From Rhodoferax sp. GW822-FHT02A01 (GTDB taxonomy: Bacteria > Pseudomonadota > Gammaproteobacteria > Burkholderiales > Burkholderiaceae_C), in the NCBI RefSeq assembly GCF_038784515.1, contig NZ_CP152376.1, positions 1,488,001-1,552,000 on the forward strand: a stretch of DNA of 64,000 bases. Reading direction: 5' to 3'. Below, piece by piece: positions 54,001-62,695 of this stretch. The notes under the pieces are model-generated. The model did no database searches. It was not told where the DNA came from and saw nothing but the letters and a program-made list of their open reading frames with translations. How positions within the stretch are numbered: position 1 is the first letter of the stretch; each line of letters begins with the position of its first letter. The position numbers and the translations under genes were made by a program.

Positions 54001-54708
54001 CTATTTGCCCTCAACAAAGGCAATCATCATGCGCGTCACGTCCAGTCCGTCGTGGCCATGCTCCAGGCTTTTGACTGCGCTGGTATAGAGATCCTCGCCC
54101 AGTGCTTCGCGGCGTCTGCCCATCAGAAAGGCACTGTACTCTTCGACAAATTCAGGGTGGCCCTGCACGCAGAACACCTCTTCGCCTACCGCGTAGCCCG
54201 CCACGGGGCAGTGCGCATTGCTGGCCAACAGGATGGCGTTTTCAGGCAGTTCAAATACCTGGTCCCGGTGGCTTACCAGCAGGGACAGCTTGTTGTCTTC
54301 AGGGGCGCTCAGCAAATCGGCAGCATGCCAGTCATAGGACATGCGTCCTACGCCCCAGCCTTGCGGCGCCCTGCCCACCTTGGCGCCCAGGCAGATGGCA
54401 ATCAGCTGGTGGCCAAAGCAGATGCCCAGCAGTTTCTTCTTCTGTTCCAGTAGTTCACTGACACGCTTGCGCAGTTCCACTACCCATGGTTCGTCGGAAA
54501 ACGAGTCAGCCTTGCTGCCGGTCAGCAGGACGGCGTCATAGCCATCAAAGGATGCTGGGTATTCAAAGACAGGGGTATGGAATACCTCGAACTGCCAGTC
54601 CTTGGCACCGGCTTCGCGGAATACGCGTTCGACCATGGAGCCATAGCCGTGGTATTTCTGTGTGGCCTCTGGTGCCAGATCGTCGTTTTCGAGAATGCAG
54701 AGTTTCAT
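54001..54708 (-). CDS. Class I glutamine amidotransferase (GMP synthase-like)
   Basis: This 235-residue protein has a single GATase1 domain. The nucleophile Cys97 is in GICFGHQL, with the catalytic His/Glu in VQGHPEFVEEYS near residue 185. The oxyanion segment LLTGSKADSFSDEPW is present. No synthetase domain is fused, so it either releases ammonia for a separate partner or acts as a gamma-glutamyl hydrolase (PuuD/GuaA-type). The ATG at 54708 is chosen over a GTG at 54714. Confidence 0.9.
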   Translation of the reverse strand: MKLCILENDDLAPEATQKYHGYGSMVERVFREAGAKDWQFEVFHTPVFEYPASFDGYDAVLLTGSKADSFSDEPWVVELRKRVSELLEQKKKLLGICFGHQLIAICLGAKVGRAPQGWGVGRMSYDWHAADLLSAPEDNKLSLLVSHRDQVFELPENAILLASNAHCPVAGYAVGEEVFCVQGHPEFVEEYSAFLMGRRREALGEDLYTSAVKSLEHGHDGLDVTRMMIAFVEGK

Positions 54709-54733
54709 GGCCACGTATTTTCCCCCTGTTTTA

Positions 54734-54746
54734 GTAACTGTGTTAC
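54734..54746. promoter_or_regulatory. GTAAC-TGT-GTTAC inverted repeat upstream of the amidotransferase gene
   Basis: A perfect 5-bp inverted repeat lies 26 bp upstream of the amidotransferase start, in the AT-rich gap 54709-54980. It could be an operator. No regulator is adjacent. Confidence 0.3.
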
Positions 54747-54980
54747 ATTAGTGGGTCGCTCCAAGCGAACAGACTGTGCATATCTGCGGTTTGCCAACCA
54801 GGCAATCAATCACACGCAACGCTGCACCGGCCCCCGGCAGAGGTGGTCGTCCGTTCAGCAGTTTTCAGCGTCCCGCTCCAGCACTCTCACGGCACTGCGG
54901 TTTTTCCCCCTTTTTTCTGCACACCGTCCCTGCCAGTGACACGTGCCTTTGTATTTTTAATGATTCATAACAATAATTTC

Positions 54981-55208
54981 ATGCGACCTTCACCGGTCAC
55001 CATCGGCAAATACCGCGTAGCGGCTTGCCCCCAGGAACTGGCCGGCGGCCGTTTTGCCGCCCAGGTTTCCATTGCCAGCGGACGCGGTAGCGCGTCCACG
55101 GATCGCGTCATGCGCTTCTGCGATGACTTTTCCACACACGATGCGGCAGCCCACTATGCGTTGGCCCAAGGCATCGAATGGGTACACCAGACTACCCGTT
55201 TGCAGTAA
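54981..55208 (+). CDS. Small hypothetical protein upstream of infA
   Basis: This 75-residue protein reads [20 protein letters not shown] onward and ends [10 protein letters not shown]. It has no signal peptide or membrane helix. [16 protein letters not shown] and [27 protein letters not shown] give it an alpha/beta look. I recognise no family. The ATG at 54981 is chosen; the frame is open further upstream but AT-rich and without coding character. It precedes infA by 34 bp, on the same strand, so the two may be cotranscribed. Confidence 0.65.
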   Translation: MRPSPVTIGKYRVAACPQELAGGRFAAQVSIASGRGSASTDRVMRFCDDFSTHDAAAHYALAQGIEWVHQTTRLQ

Positions 55209-55242
55209 ATCAAACGATAATCGAGGGCTTAAGGATAAAACC

Positions 55243-55497
55243 ATGGCTAAAGAAGAACTGATTGAAATGATGGGCGTTGTCAACGAAGTGTTGCCGGACA
55301 CCCGCTTTCGCGTCACCCTGGACAACGGTCACCAACTGATCGCCTACTCCGCCGGCAAGATGCGCAAGAACCACATCCGCATCCTGGCCGGAGACCGCGT
55401 GTCGCTGGAGCTTTCTCCTTACGACTTGAGCAAGGGGCGCATCAATTTCCGCCACATTGAAGGCCGCGGGCCGATGACGCCGCGCCGTCCTCAGTAA
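55243..55497 (+). CDS. infA: Translation initiation factor IF-1
   Basis: This 84-residue S1-type OB-fold protein reads [20 protein letters not shown], then [50 protein letters not shown]. It binds the ribosomal A site with IF-2 and IF-3. The C-terminal tail, [11 protein letters not shown], is basic and longer than that of E. coli IF-1. No ribosomal protein genes are adjacent, so this is probably the second, non-str/spc copy seen in many Betaproteobacteria. A terminator follows. Confidence 0.95.
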   Translation: MAKEELIEMMGVVNEVLPDTRFRVTLDNGHQLIAYSAGKMRKNHIRILAGDRVSLELSPYDLSKGRINFRHIEGRGPMTPRRPQ

Positions 55498-55509
55498 ATC
55501 CAACAAACG

Positions 55510-55534
55510 GCCGCTCTTCGAGCGGCTTTTTTTT
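55510..55534 (+). terminator. Intrinsic terminator after infA
   Basis: Arms GCCGCTC (55510-55516) and GAGCGGC (55520-55526) enclose TTC and are followed by eight T residues (55527-55534). Confidence 0.9.
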
Positions 55535-55566
55535 GTCCAGATCTTGCCGCAGAAAGGTTGTCGCCC

Positions 55567-56727
55567 ATGTCCCTGAACCCTGTGATTTCCTTACTGGGCC
55601 GGCGTCTGCGCCTGGCCGTCATTGGTGGTGGCCCCGGTTCATTCATTGGTGCCATGCATCGCCAGGCAGCGCGCCTGGACGACCGCTACGAGCTGGTGGC
55701 CGCGTGTCTGTCATCCAACCCCGAAAAATCCGTGCAGGCCGGGCGCGAACTGGGTCTGGCGCCTGACCGTTGTTATGCCGATGGTGATGCCCTCATCGCT
55801 GCCGAGGCCACACGCAACGATGGTGCCGACGTGGTGGCCATCATGACACCCAACGACAGCCACTTCCGCTTTTCCATGGCGGCGCTGGATGCCGGGCTGG
55901 ATGTGATTTGCGACAAGCCCATGACCAACACCTTGCAGGAGGCGCAAGCTCTGCAGGAGCGTGTGCACAGCAGTGGTCGGGTGTTCTGCCTGACCCACAA
56001 CTACACCGGCTATCCCATGGTGCGCCAGGCGCGCGCCATGGTGGCCGATGGCCAGTTGGGGGATATCCGGCTGGTGCAGGTGGAATATGTGCAAGGTGGC
56101 CGCGCCAAGGCCGGCCCGTCCCGTTCGCCGTGGAAAGATGACGCGACGCGCGGTGGTCCGTCGCTGGTCATGGGTGACATTGGCACCCACGCCCACAACC
56201 TGCTGCGCTTCATCACGGGGCTGGAAGTGGCCCAGGTTGCTGCAGAAGTCGGAACCATCGTGCCCACCCGCGTAACCCACGACTACGCCGGCGCCTTGCT
56301 GCGGCTCGACAATGGCGCGCGTGGCAGCTTCTGGGTGACCCAGGCCGCGGCCGGGGTGGAAAACGCCTTGCGCATCCGTATCAGCGGCTCGCTTGGAACG
56401 CTGGAATGGCAGCAGGAACAGCCCCAATTGCTGAGCTTCAAGCCCATGGGTGTTCCGGCGCAAATCCGAACCCCCAATGGACCTGGCACCTTGCCACTGT
56501 CGGCGCATGCCTCGCGCATCGTCGCAGGCCATCCGGAAGGCTTTCACGAGGCGTTTGCCAACATCTACTCGGATGCAGCGGAGGCCATTGCCGCACGCCG
56601 CGCCGGCCAGACCGTGAATCCGTTGTCCACCCATTTCCCGAACGCAGCCGATGGGCTGTCCGGCATCCGCTTTGTGGACGCCGTGATCCGTTCCAGCACG
56701 AACGACGGTGCCTGGACCGCGGTCTAG
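55567..56727 (+). CDS. Gfo/Idh/MocA family oxidoreductase
   Basis: This 386-residue NAD(P)-dependent enzyme has an N-terminal Rossmann domain, RLAVIGGGPGSFIGAMHR at about residues 15-32. CDKPMTNTLQEAQAL carries the conserved Lys of the EKP-type motif. GDIGTHAHNLLRFITG holds the substrate-binding Asp/His. The C-terminal domain is complete. Substrates of this family are sugars, inositols or related cyclic polyols. It is isolated by a terminator upstream and converges with aroG. The ATG at 55567 is preferred to a TTG three codons earlier. Confidence 0.92.
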   Translation: MSLNPVISLLGRRLRLAVIGGGPGSFIGAMHRQAARLDDRYELVAACLSSNPEKSVQAGRELGLAPDRCYADGDALIAAEATRNDGADVVAIMTPNDSHFRFSMAALDAGLDVICDKPMTNTLQEAQALQERVHSSGRVFCLTHNYTGYPMVRQARAMVADGQLGDIRLVQVEYVQGGRAKAGPSRSPWKDDATRGGPSLVMGDIGTHAHNLLRFITGLEVAQVAAEVGTIVPTRVTHDYAGALLRLDNGARGSFWVTQAAAGVENALRIRISGSLGTLEWQQEQPQLLSFKPMGVPAQIRTPNGPGTLPLSAHASRIVAGHPEGFHEAFANIYSDAAEAIAARRAGQTVNPLSTHFPNAADGLSGIRFVDAVIRSSTNDGAWTAV

Positions 56728-56740
56728 CCGAAAGTGATTC

Positions 56741-57841
56741 TCAGGCCGGTTTGATGCCGCGGCGGGTGCGCACCGCCTCGGCCAGTTGTTCCAGCACCGG
56801 CACCGTTTGCGCCATGCTGATGCAGGCATCCGTGACCGACACGCCGTAGCGCAGCGCCTGGCCGGAGACGATGTCCTGGCGGCCTTCTTCGAGATGGCTC
56901 TCGATCATGATGCCGGTGATGCGCTGGTCGCCTGCCGCAATCTGGGCCGCCACATCAGCGGCCACGGTGATCTGGCGCTGGTGCTGTTTGCTGCTGTTGG
57001 CGTGGCTGACATCGATCATCACCTGCTCCCGCAGTCCTGCACTCTTGAGCAGCGCGCAGGCTGCATCCACATCGGTCTTGCTGTAGTTGGTCTGCTTGCC
57101 GCCGCGCAGGATCACGTGGCAGTCCTGGTTGCCGCGCGTTTCGAAAATGGCAACCTGCCCCATCTTGGTCATGCCCATGAACGCGTGCGCCGCCTGCGCT
57201 GCCTGGATGGCGTCGCTGGCCACCTTGATGCCGCCGTCGGTTCCGTTCTTGAAGCCCACCGGGCAGGACAGTCCGCTGGCCAGCTGTCGGTGGCTCTGGC
57301 TTTCGGTGGTGCGCGCGCCAATGGCGCCCCAGCTCACCAGTTCGCTGATGAACTGTGGACTCAGCAAGTCCAGGAATTCGGTGGCAATCGGCAAACCCAG
57401 TTCCAGAATGTCCAGCATCAGGCGTCTGGCCATTTCCAGCCCTTCATTGATGGCAAAGCTGCCGTCCAGATGCGGGTCGTTGATATAGCCCTTCCAGCCC
57501 ACCGTGGTACGCGGCTTCTCGAAGTACACCCGCATGACCACCAGCAAATCCTGCTGTAGACGGTCCGCGTGGGTTTTCAGCTGGCGTGCGTATTCCATTG
57601 CCTGCGCATGGTCGTGGATCGAGCACGGGCCCACCACCACGATCAGCCGGTCATCGGCACCATGCAGTACCTTGGAGATGGCGGCCCGGCTGGTTTCCAC
57701 CAGGGATTGGGCCGCTGGCGGGGCTGGCAGCCTTTCTTCCAGCAGCGCAGGAGTGATGAGCGGACGTACCGCACCGATACGCACGTCGTCAATACGGGTG
57801 GTGTCATGGGTAGTGAGTGGGGCGGATACGGCGGAGGTCAT
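56741..57841 (-). CDS. aroG: 3-deoxy-7-phosphoheptulonate synthase (class I DAHP synthase)
   Basis: This 366-residue enzyme condenses phosphoenolpyruvate and erythrose 4-phosphate, the first step of the shikimate pathway. VVGPCSIHDHAQAMEYA, MRVYFEKPRTTVGWKGYINDPHLDGS and GARTTESQSHRQLASGLSCPVGFKNGTDG are class I alpha DAHP synthase signatures. DVSHANSSK and GIMIESHLEEGRQDI hold the metal site. Which aromatic amino acid inhibits it cannot be read from sequence, so aroG is used generically. The ATG at 57841 gives the normal length. Confidence 0.94.
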   Translation of the reverse strand: MTSAVSAPLTTHDTTRIDDVRIGAVRPLITPALLEERLPAPPAAQSLVETSRAAISKVLHGADDRLIVVVGPCSIHDHAQAMEYARQLKTHADRLQQDLLVVMRVYFEKPRTTVGWKGYINDPHLDGSFAINEGLEMARRLMLDILELGLPIATEFLDLLSPQFISELVSWGAIGARTTESQSHRQLASGLSCPVGFKNGTDGGIKVASDAIQAAQAAHAFMGMTKMGQVAIFETRGNQDCHVILRGGKQTNYSKTDVDAACALLKSAGLREQVMIDVSHANSSKQHQRQITVAADVAAQIAAGDQRITGIMIESHLEEGRQDIVSGQALRYGVSVTDACISMAQTVPVLEQLAEAVRTRRGIKPA

Positions 57842-57977
57842 AGGCTGGGTGGAAAGGTGGTGGGATGGAAAGACGGCACGGCGGACAGGCAATTAGGCCA
57901 TGCCCCGATTTTCACCCCAATCGCGGCCTAGAATTCCGGCACTGCGGGGCACCCGTCACTGCGCAAAGGAGTTCCAC

Positions 57978-58631
57978 ATGGCCATGGAAGTCGTCGTCGG
58001 AAAAGAAGCAACCATCCATTTCGATGCGCACAAGTGCATCCACTCGCGCAACTGCGTACTTTCGCATCCGGATGTGTTTGTTCCCAATGTGGTGGGTGAA
58101 TGGATTCACCCGGACGCGCAACCGGTGGAGGAGTTGATCCGCATCGGCCAGAGCTGCCCGTCGGGCGCCATCTCGGTCCTGCGCAATGTGCCCACCGCGG
58201 GAGCCATGCCGCACTCGAACGCGGCACCCATTGTCAACACGGTGCGCCTGCGGGAAAACGGGCCGCTGGCGTTTGAGGCGGAGTTGCAGATACAGGGAGA
58301 AGTTCAAAGCGTTCCGCGCGCCACGCTGTGCCGCTGCGGCCAGTCGGCCAACAAGCCGTTCTGCGATGGCAGCCATGTGGCCGCCGGATTCGTTGCATCG
58401 GGTGAGCCGGCCACGGCAGCCTTTGAGCCGCTGGCCCAGCGCAATGGGCCACTGGATGTGCAGCCCACACCCAACGGCCCCTTGCGTGTGGTGGGCAATC
58501 TGGAGGTGGTGACCGGCACGGGACGCACCTGCAACAAGGTGGGTGAGACCTACCTATGCCGCTGCGGCCATAGCCAGAACAAACCCTATTGCGATGGCAG
58601 CCACAAGGCCGCCGGATTCCAAGCAACATGA
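57978..58631 (+). CDS. Multi-iron-sulfur protein: Fer4_19 domain plus two CDGSH domains
   Basis: This 217-residue protein has an N-terminal divergent ferredoxin-like domain (DAHKCIHSRNC near residues 17-27, SCPSGAI near 60). Two CDGSH zinc-finger-like iron-sulfur motifs follow: CRCGQSANKPFCDGSH (about 120-135) and CRCGHSQNKPYCDGSH (about 193-208), each with the 3-Cys/1-His set for a 2Fe-2S cluster. Such proteins probably carry electrons or iron-sulfur clusters in redox sensing. AAGGAG precedes the ATG. The last bases overlap the channel gene (ATGA). Confidence 0.92.
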   Translation: MAMEVVVGKEATIHFDAHKCIHSRNCVLSHPDVFVPNVVGEWIHPDAQPVEELIRIGQSCPSGAISVLRNVPTAGAMPHSNAAPIVNTVRLRENGPLAFEAELQIQGEVQSVPRATLCRCGQSANKPFCDGSHVAAGFVASGEPATAAFEPLAQRNGPLDVQPTPNGPLRVVGNLEVVTGTGRTCNKVGETYLCRCGHSQNKPYCDGSHKAAGFQAT

Positions 58632-59209
58632 ACAAGAACCGGCTGGAGGCCTTCAGCGACGGCGTGATTGCCATCATCATCACCATCATGGTGCTGGAGA
58701 TCAAGGTGCCGCACGGCGAAGAGCTTGCGGACCTGCAGCCCCTGTGGCCCATCGTCCTGAGCTACGTCCTGAGTTTTGTGAATGTGGGCATTTACTGGAA
58801 CAACCACCACCACCTGTTGCACGCCACCCGACATGTGAATGGCGGGATCCTCTGGGCCAATCTCAATCTGTTGTTCTGGCTGTCCCTGATGCCCTTTGCC
58901 ACGGCCTGGGTCGGAGAGAACCACTTCGCCGCCACGCCCATGGCCCTGTATGCGGCAGACCTGCTCATGTGTGCGATCAGCTACACCCTGTTGCAGGTGT
59001 GCATCATCAAGGCCCATGGCTCCGAATCCCTGCTGTCGCAGGCCGTGGGCCACGATCTCAAGGGCAAGATATCGATGGCCTTTTACCTGTCGGCCGTCCC
59101 CCTGGCCCTGCTGGGTCTGCCCATGCTTGCGGGCGTGCTGATTCTTGCCGTGGCCCTCATCTGGCTGATCCCGGACCGGCGCATCGAAAAAAAGATCGCG
59201 CCTGAATAG
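58628..59209 (+). CDS. TMEM175-family (DUF1211) potassium channel-like protein
   Basis: This 193-residue inner-membrane protein has the diagnostic opening MNKNRLEAFSDGVIAIIITIMVLEIKVP and about six helices, including GIYWNNHHHLLHATRHVNG. Bacterial TMEM175 proteins conduct potassium ions. It has a single repeat, so a tetramer would be needed. It overlaps the iron-sulfur gene by four bases, which implies coupled expression. Confidence 0.92.
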   Translation: MNKNRLEAFSDGVIAIIITIMVLEIKVPHGEELADLQPLWPIVLSYVLSFVNVGIYWNNHHHLLHATRHVNGGILWANLNLLFWLSLMPFATAWVGENHFAATPMALYAADLLMCAISYTLLQVCIIKAHGSESLLSQAVGHDLKGKISMAFYLSAVPLALLGLPMLAGVLILAVALIWLIPDRRIEKKIAPE

Positions 59210-59212
59210 CCG

Positions 59213-60184
59213 CTATTTGTGCAGCGTTTCCTTGCGATCGTCCTTGGGTGCGATGCCGTGTTCGCGTCGGTAAGCGCGTGAAAAAGCGGATGCGGAAGCA
59301 AAGCCACAGGCCAGGCCCACCTCGATCACACCCATGCTGGTCTGGCGCAGCAGATGCCGCGCGCGCTCCAGCCGCAGCCGCAAATACAGCTGTACCGGGC
59401 TCACATGCAGATGCTCCTGGAACAGCCGCTCCAGCTGGCGCCGGGTGACATGCACCTGCGCGGCCAGATCGTCGCTGGACAAGGGGCTTTCCAGGTGCTG
59501 CTCCATGCACTCGATCACCTGCACCACCTTGGCGTTGTGCACCTTGTAGCGCGCCGAGATCTGCAGCCGCTGGTGGTCCGCCCGGTTGCGTACCCAGCCG
59601 CTGACCAGTTGCTCGGAAACCTGCAGCGCCAAGGCATTGCCATGGTCCCGGCTGATCACCTCCAGCATCATGTCGATGCTGGCCATGGCGCCCGCTGACG
59701 TCATCAGCCGCGGTGACAGCGTAAAGCGCACCTCGCCCTGCACATGGATGAGCGGATAGCGCTCCTGGAATGCCGGTACCGCTTCCCAATGCAGTGTGAT
59801 GTTCTCGCCCTGCAGCAGCCCCGCTTCGGCCAGCACAAAGCAACCGGTATCAATGGCACCCAGGCGCTGGCCCTGCTGCACCCGCTGGCGCAGCTGGCGA
59901 CCTATTTCGCGCGTGTAGCGGTTCAGCGGATTGAAGCTGGCGATGGCAAACACCACGCTGGCGTTGCTGACGTCATCCAGCCGTGCTTCGGGGTGCAAGT
60001 CAATGCCGTTGCTGGCCGTCACGGGCAAGCCGTCGACTGACACCATGCGCCAGGCATAGGCACCGGGCTTGTAGCGGTTGGCAATGCGTAGCGGCTCCAC
60101 CAGCGCAGCAAAGCCGATGAACGAAAACTCCGGCAGCAACAGGAAATCAAAGACGTGGCGACTCATGGGGGCGTAGTAGGCCAT
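59213..60184 (-). CDS. GlxA-type AraC-family regulator (DJ-1/PfpI N-terminal domain)
   Basis: This regulator has an N-terminal DJ-1/PfpI-like amidotransferase fold (VFDFLLLPEFSFIGFAALVEPLRIAN; GAIDTGCFVLAEAGLL includes the nucleophile-position Cys). The C-terminal AraC DNA-binding domain holds QVHVTRRQLERLFQEHLHVSPVQLYLRLRLERARHLL and VGLACGFASASAFSRAYRR. It is divergent from the alanine dehydrogenase gene across 162 bp and probably controls it. ATG at 60184 or at 60166 are both possible; I use 60184. The inducer is unknown. Confidence 0.88.
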   Translation of the reverse strand: MAYYAPMSRHVFDFLLLPEFSFIGFAALVEPLRIANRYKPGAYAWRMVSVDGLPVTASNGIDLHPEARLDDVSNASVVFAIASFNPLNRYTREIGRQLRQRVQQGQRLGAIDTGCFVLAEAGLLQGENITLHWEAVPAFQERYPLIHVQGEVRFTLSPRLMTSAGAMASIDMMLEVISRDHGNALALQVSEQLVSGWVRNRADHQRLQISARYKVHNAKVVQVIECMEQHLESPLSSDDLAAQVHVTRRQLERLFQEHLHVSPVQLYLRLRLERARHLLRQTSMGVIEVGLACGFASASAFSRAYRREHGIAPKDDRKETLHK

Positions 60185-60346
60185 GCAATCCGGGTCGTCG
60201 TCTATCCGCTGTGGACATGCTTTTAGCGGGCCGCGACAAAGTATTAGCCATGTGAATACTCCGCGAATCTCATTCATGCTGATTGGCAAAGCACATGGCT
60301 GCTGCGCACACTGCGCTCTTCATAACAAACCACTCAGGAGCACTCC

Positions 60347-61459
60347 ATGCGCATCGGACTACCCAAGGAAATCAAGAACCACGAATACCGTGTCGGCCTG
60401 ACGCCGGCCAGCGTGCGTGAACTCACCTCCCACGGCCATTCGGTCCTGGTGCAAGCCGGAGCGGGTGCCGCCATCGGCCTTACCGATGACCAGTACCTGG
60501 CAGCCGGTGCCACGCTGGCAGCCAGTGCCGCCGAGGTGTTTGAGAAATCCGAAATGATCGTCAAGGTCAAGGAGCCGCAGCCGCAGGAATGCGCCATGCT
60601 GCGCCCGGGCCAGATCCTCTATACCTATCTGCACCTGGCGCCGGATCCCGAACAGACCGACGCACTGATCAAGTCAGGCGCCATCTGCATCGCCTACGAA
60701 ACCATCACCGGCCCCGGCGGCGGCTTGCCCCTGCTGGCGCCCATGAGCGAGGTGGCCGGACGCATGTCGATACAGGCCGGTGCCGCCCACCTGGAAAAAT
60801 CCAAGGGTGGCATGGGCGTGCTGCTGGGCGGTGTACCCGGCGTGCCGGCTGCACACTGCGTGATCCTGGGCGCTGGCGTGGTGGGAACGCATGCGCTACA
60901 GATGGCTGTGGGCTTGGGCGCCAAGGTCACTGTGCTGGACAAGAACGTGGACCGCCTGCGCCAGCTCGACCTGGTCTTTGGCAACCGCATCAGCACCATC
61001 TACTCCAATGTGCAAAGCGTGGAGGAAGCCGTGCTGGATGCGGACCTGGTGATCGGTGGCGTGCTCATCCCCGGTGCTGCGGCCCCCAAGCTGGTGACCA
61101 AAGCCATGATTGCCCGGATGAAGAAAGGCGCTGTGCTGGTGGACGTGGCGATTGACCAGGGCGGCTGCTTCGAGACCTCGCACGCCACCACCCATGCTGA
61201 GCCCACCTTCGTGGTGGACGGTGTGGTGCACTACTGCGTGGCCAACATGCCCGGCGCCGTTGCCCGCACTTCCACGTTTGCGCTCAACAACGCCACCATT
61301 GGGCACGCCGTGGCACTGGCCAACAAGGGCTGGAAGCAGGCGCTCAAGGACAACGCCCACCTGAAGAACGGCCTGAACGTGGCAGAGGGCAAGGTCACCT
61401 ATGAAGCCGTGGCACAGGCCTTGGGCAAGCCCTACGTACCGGCGGACAGCCTGCTGTAA
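60347..61459 (+). CDS. ald: Alanine dehydrogenase
   Basis: This 370-residue NAD-dependent enzyme interconverts L-alanine and pyruvate plus ammonium. Arg15, Lys75 and His96 occupy the same positions as the known catalytic residues of the Mycobacterium enzyme. The Rossmann motif GAGVVGTHALQ is at about residues 174-184. Length and the KEIKNHEYRVGLTP start are typical. It is divergently transcribed from the GlxA-type regulator. A hairpin separates it from the convergent rhodanese gene. Confidence 0.95.
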   Translation: MRIGLPKEIKNHEYRVGLTPASVRELTSHGHSVLVQAGAGAAIGLTDDQYLAAGATLAASAAEVFEKSEMIVKVKEPQPQECAMLRPGQILYTYLHLAPDPEQTDALIKSGAICIAYETITGPGGGLPLLAPMSEVAGRMSIQAGAAHLEKSKGGMGVLLGGVPGVPAAHCVILGAGVVGTHALQMAVGLGAKVTVLDKNVDRLRQLDLVFGNRISTIYSNVQSVEEAVLDADLVIGGVLIPGAAAPKLVTKAMIARMKKGAVLVDVAIDQGGCFETSHATTHAEPTFVVDGVVHYCVANMPGAVARTSTFALNNATIGHAVALANKGWKQALKDNAHLKNGLNVAEGKVTYEAVAQALGKPYVPADSLL

Positions 61460-61469
61460 ATAGCACCAT

Positions 61470-61489
61470 CCGGCGTGCAGTCACGCCGG
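61470..61489. terminator. Hairpin between convergent ald and rhodanese genes
   Basis: CCGGCGTG (61470-61477) and CACGCCGG (61482-61489) form a perfect 8-bp stem with a 4-nt loop, without a T run. It could slow or end transcription from either side. Confidence 0.4.
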
Positions 61490-61493
61490 GTGT

Positions 61494-61817
61494 TCAAGGC
61501 TTTTGCAGCCGCTTCCTGGCCTGGTCAATGCCGCCATAGTTTTCGGCATTGGAAAAGCCGATGCCCTTGAGCGTCTCCAGCGCAATGCCGGAGCGTCGAC
61601 CGGTCTGGCAGTACAGGATGACGTGGTCATCCTTGGCCACCTTGGTCTTGAGAATGTCCTGCCCAATCGCCGTGTGGGGAATATTGAGGGCACCATCGAC
61701 GTGGCCGGCCTGGAACTCCTGCTCACTGCGTACGTCAATGACCACATCCTTGGCCAGGGCCGAAAGGGCTACCAGCAGCCCCAGGCTGGTGGCAACAACA
61801 ACTTTGAAATTCAACAT
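61494..61817 (-). CDS. Exported rhodanese-like protein
   Basis: This 107-residue single rhodanese domain follows a signal peptide of about 20 residues (VVVATSLGLLVALSALA). The active-site Cys70 is in ILYCQTGRRS. It probably acts in the periplasm as a sulfurtransferase. The ATG at 61817 is chosen. It converges with ald and is 75 bp downstream of the azoreductase gene, on the same strand. Confidence 0.9.
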   Translation of the reverse strand: MLNFKVVVATSLGLLVALSALAKDVVIDVRSEQEFQAGHVDGALNIPHTAIGQDILKTKVAKDDHVILYCQTGRRSGIALETLKGIGFSNAENYGGIDQARKRLQKP

Positions 61818-61892
61818 GCGCGCTCCGAAAGTGTGGGAATACGGGGTTTGTACCAGATACCCCGCCCCGCCCACTCCCGGGTTGGCCTGCTA

Positions 61893-62537
61893 TCAGGCAG
61901 CCAGTGCGGCGTTAGCTGCGTTGGCTGCCACCGTGGCCGTCTTGATATCGGAGGTGGCAGAGGCCAGTGCCTGAGCCTTGCCCTCTTCACCCATGGCCAG
62001 ACCTTCGGCACGCACGATGCGCACGTCGGTGATGCCAAAGAAGCCAAACACGGTCTGCAGATAGCTTTCCTGGTGTTCCATGGCGCGGCCGCCTTCGCTG
62101 GTGGAATACAGGCCACCACGGGTGGAAGCCACGATCACCACCTTGCCACCGGCCAGACCTTGCGGACCCTTTTCGGTGTACTTGAAGGTGCGGCCGACCT
62201 GAGCCACGCGGTCAATCCATGCCTTGAGCTGGCTGGGGATGGAGAAGTTGTAGAGCGGAGCGCCCACCACGATCACGTCGGCAGCCAGGAACTGTTGCAC
62301 CAGGGCTTCAGAAACAGCGTTTTCGTGCTTTTGCACATCGGTCAGGCTGGAGCCCGCAGGCAGGCGAAAGCCCAGGGAGTCAGCCGACAGGTGGCTGGGG
62401 GCGTGGCTGGCCAGGTCCAGGTATTCCACCGTGGTGCGGGGATGGTTGGATTTCCACTCGGCCACGATTTGCGCGGTCAGTTTGCGGGAAACGGAGTTGT
62501 CAGCCAGTACGCTGGAGTCAATGTGCAAGAGTTTCAT
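61893..62537 (-). CDS. azoR: FMN-dependent NADH-azoreductase
   Basis: This 214-residue flavodoxin-fold enzyme reduces azo compounds and quinones with NADH. The FMN motif region [40 protein letters not shown] and STRGGLYS are conserved in Azo[22 protein letters not shown] is typical of the C-terminal part. The ATG at 62537 is the natural start. It may be cotranscribed with the rhodanese gene. Confidence 0.94.
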   Translation of the reverse strand: MKLLHIDSSVLADNSVSRKLTAQIVAEWKSNHPRTTVEYLDLASHAPSHLSADSLGFRLPAGSSLTDVQKHENAVSEALVQQFLAADVIVVGAPLYNFSIPSQLKAWIDRVAQVGRTFKYTEKGPQGLAGGKVVIVASTRGGLYSTSEGGRAMEHQESYLQTVFGFFGITDVRIVRAEGLAMGEEGKAQALASATSDIKTATVAANAANAALAA

Positions 62538-62695
62538 GGTGCAGGTCCTTTCAGTTTTTGGGGTCGCCGAAGCGTCTGCTGCGGCCATGGGTTGGACTTT
62601 AAAATTTCTTTAACCAAGGAGAAATAGCATTCCAATCACAGCCACATTGCTTATTCAGCAACAATCGGCATTTGAGAATCGCTATAAGTGAAGCC

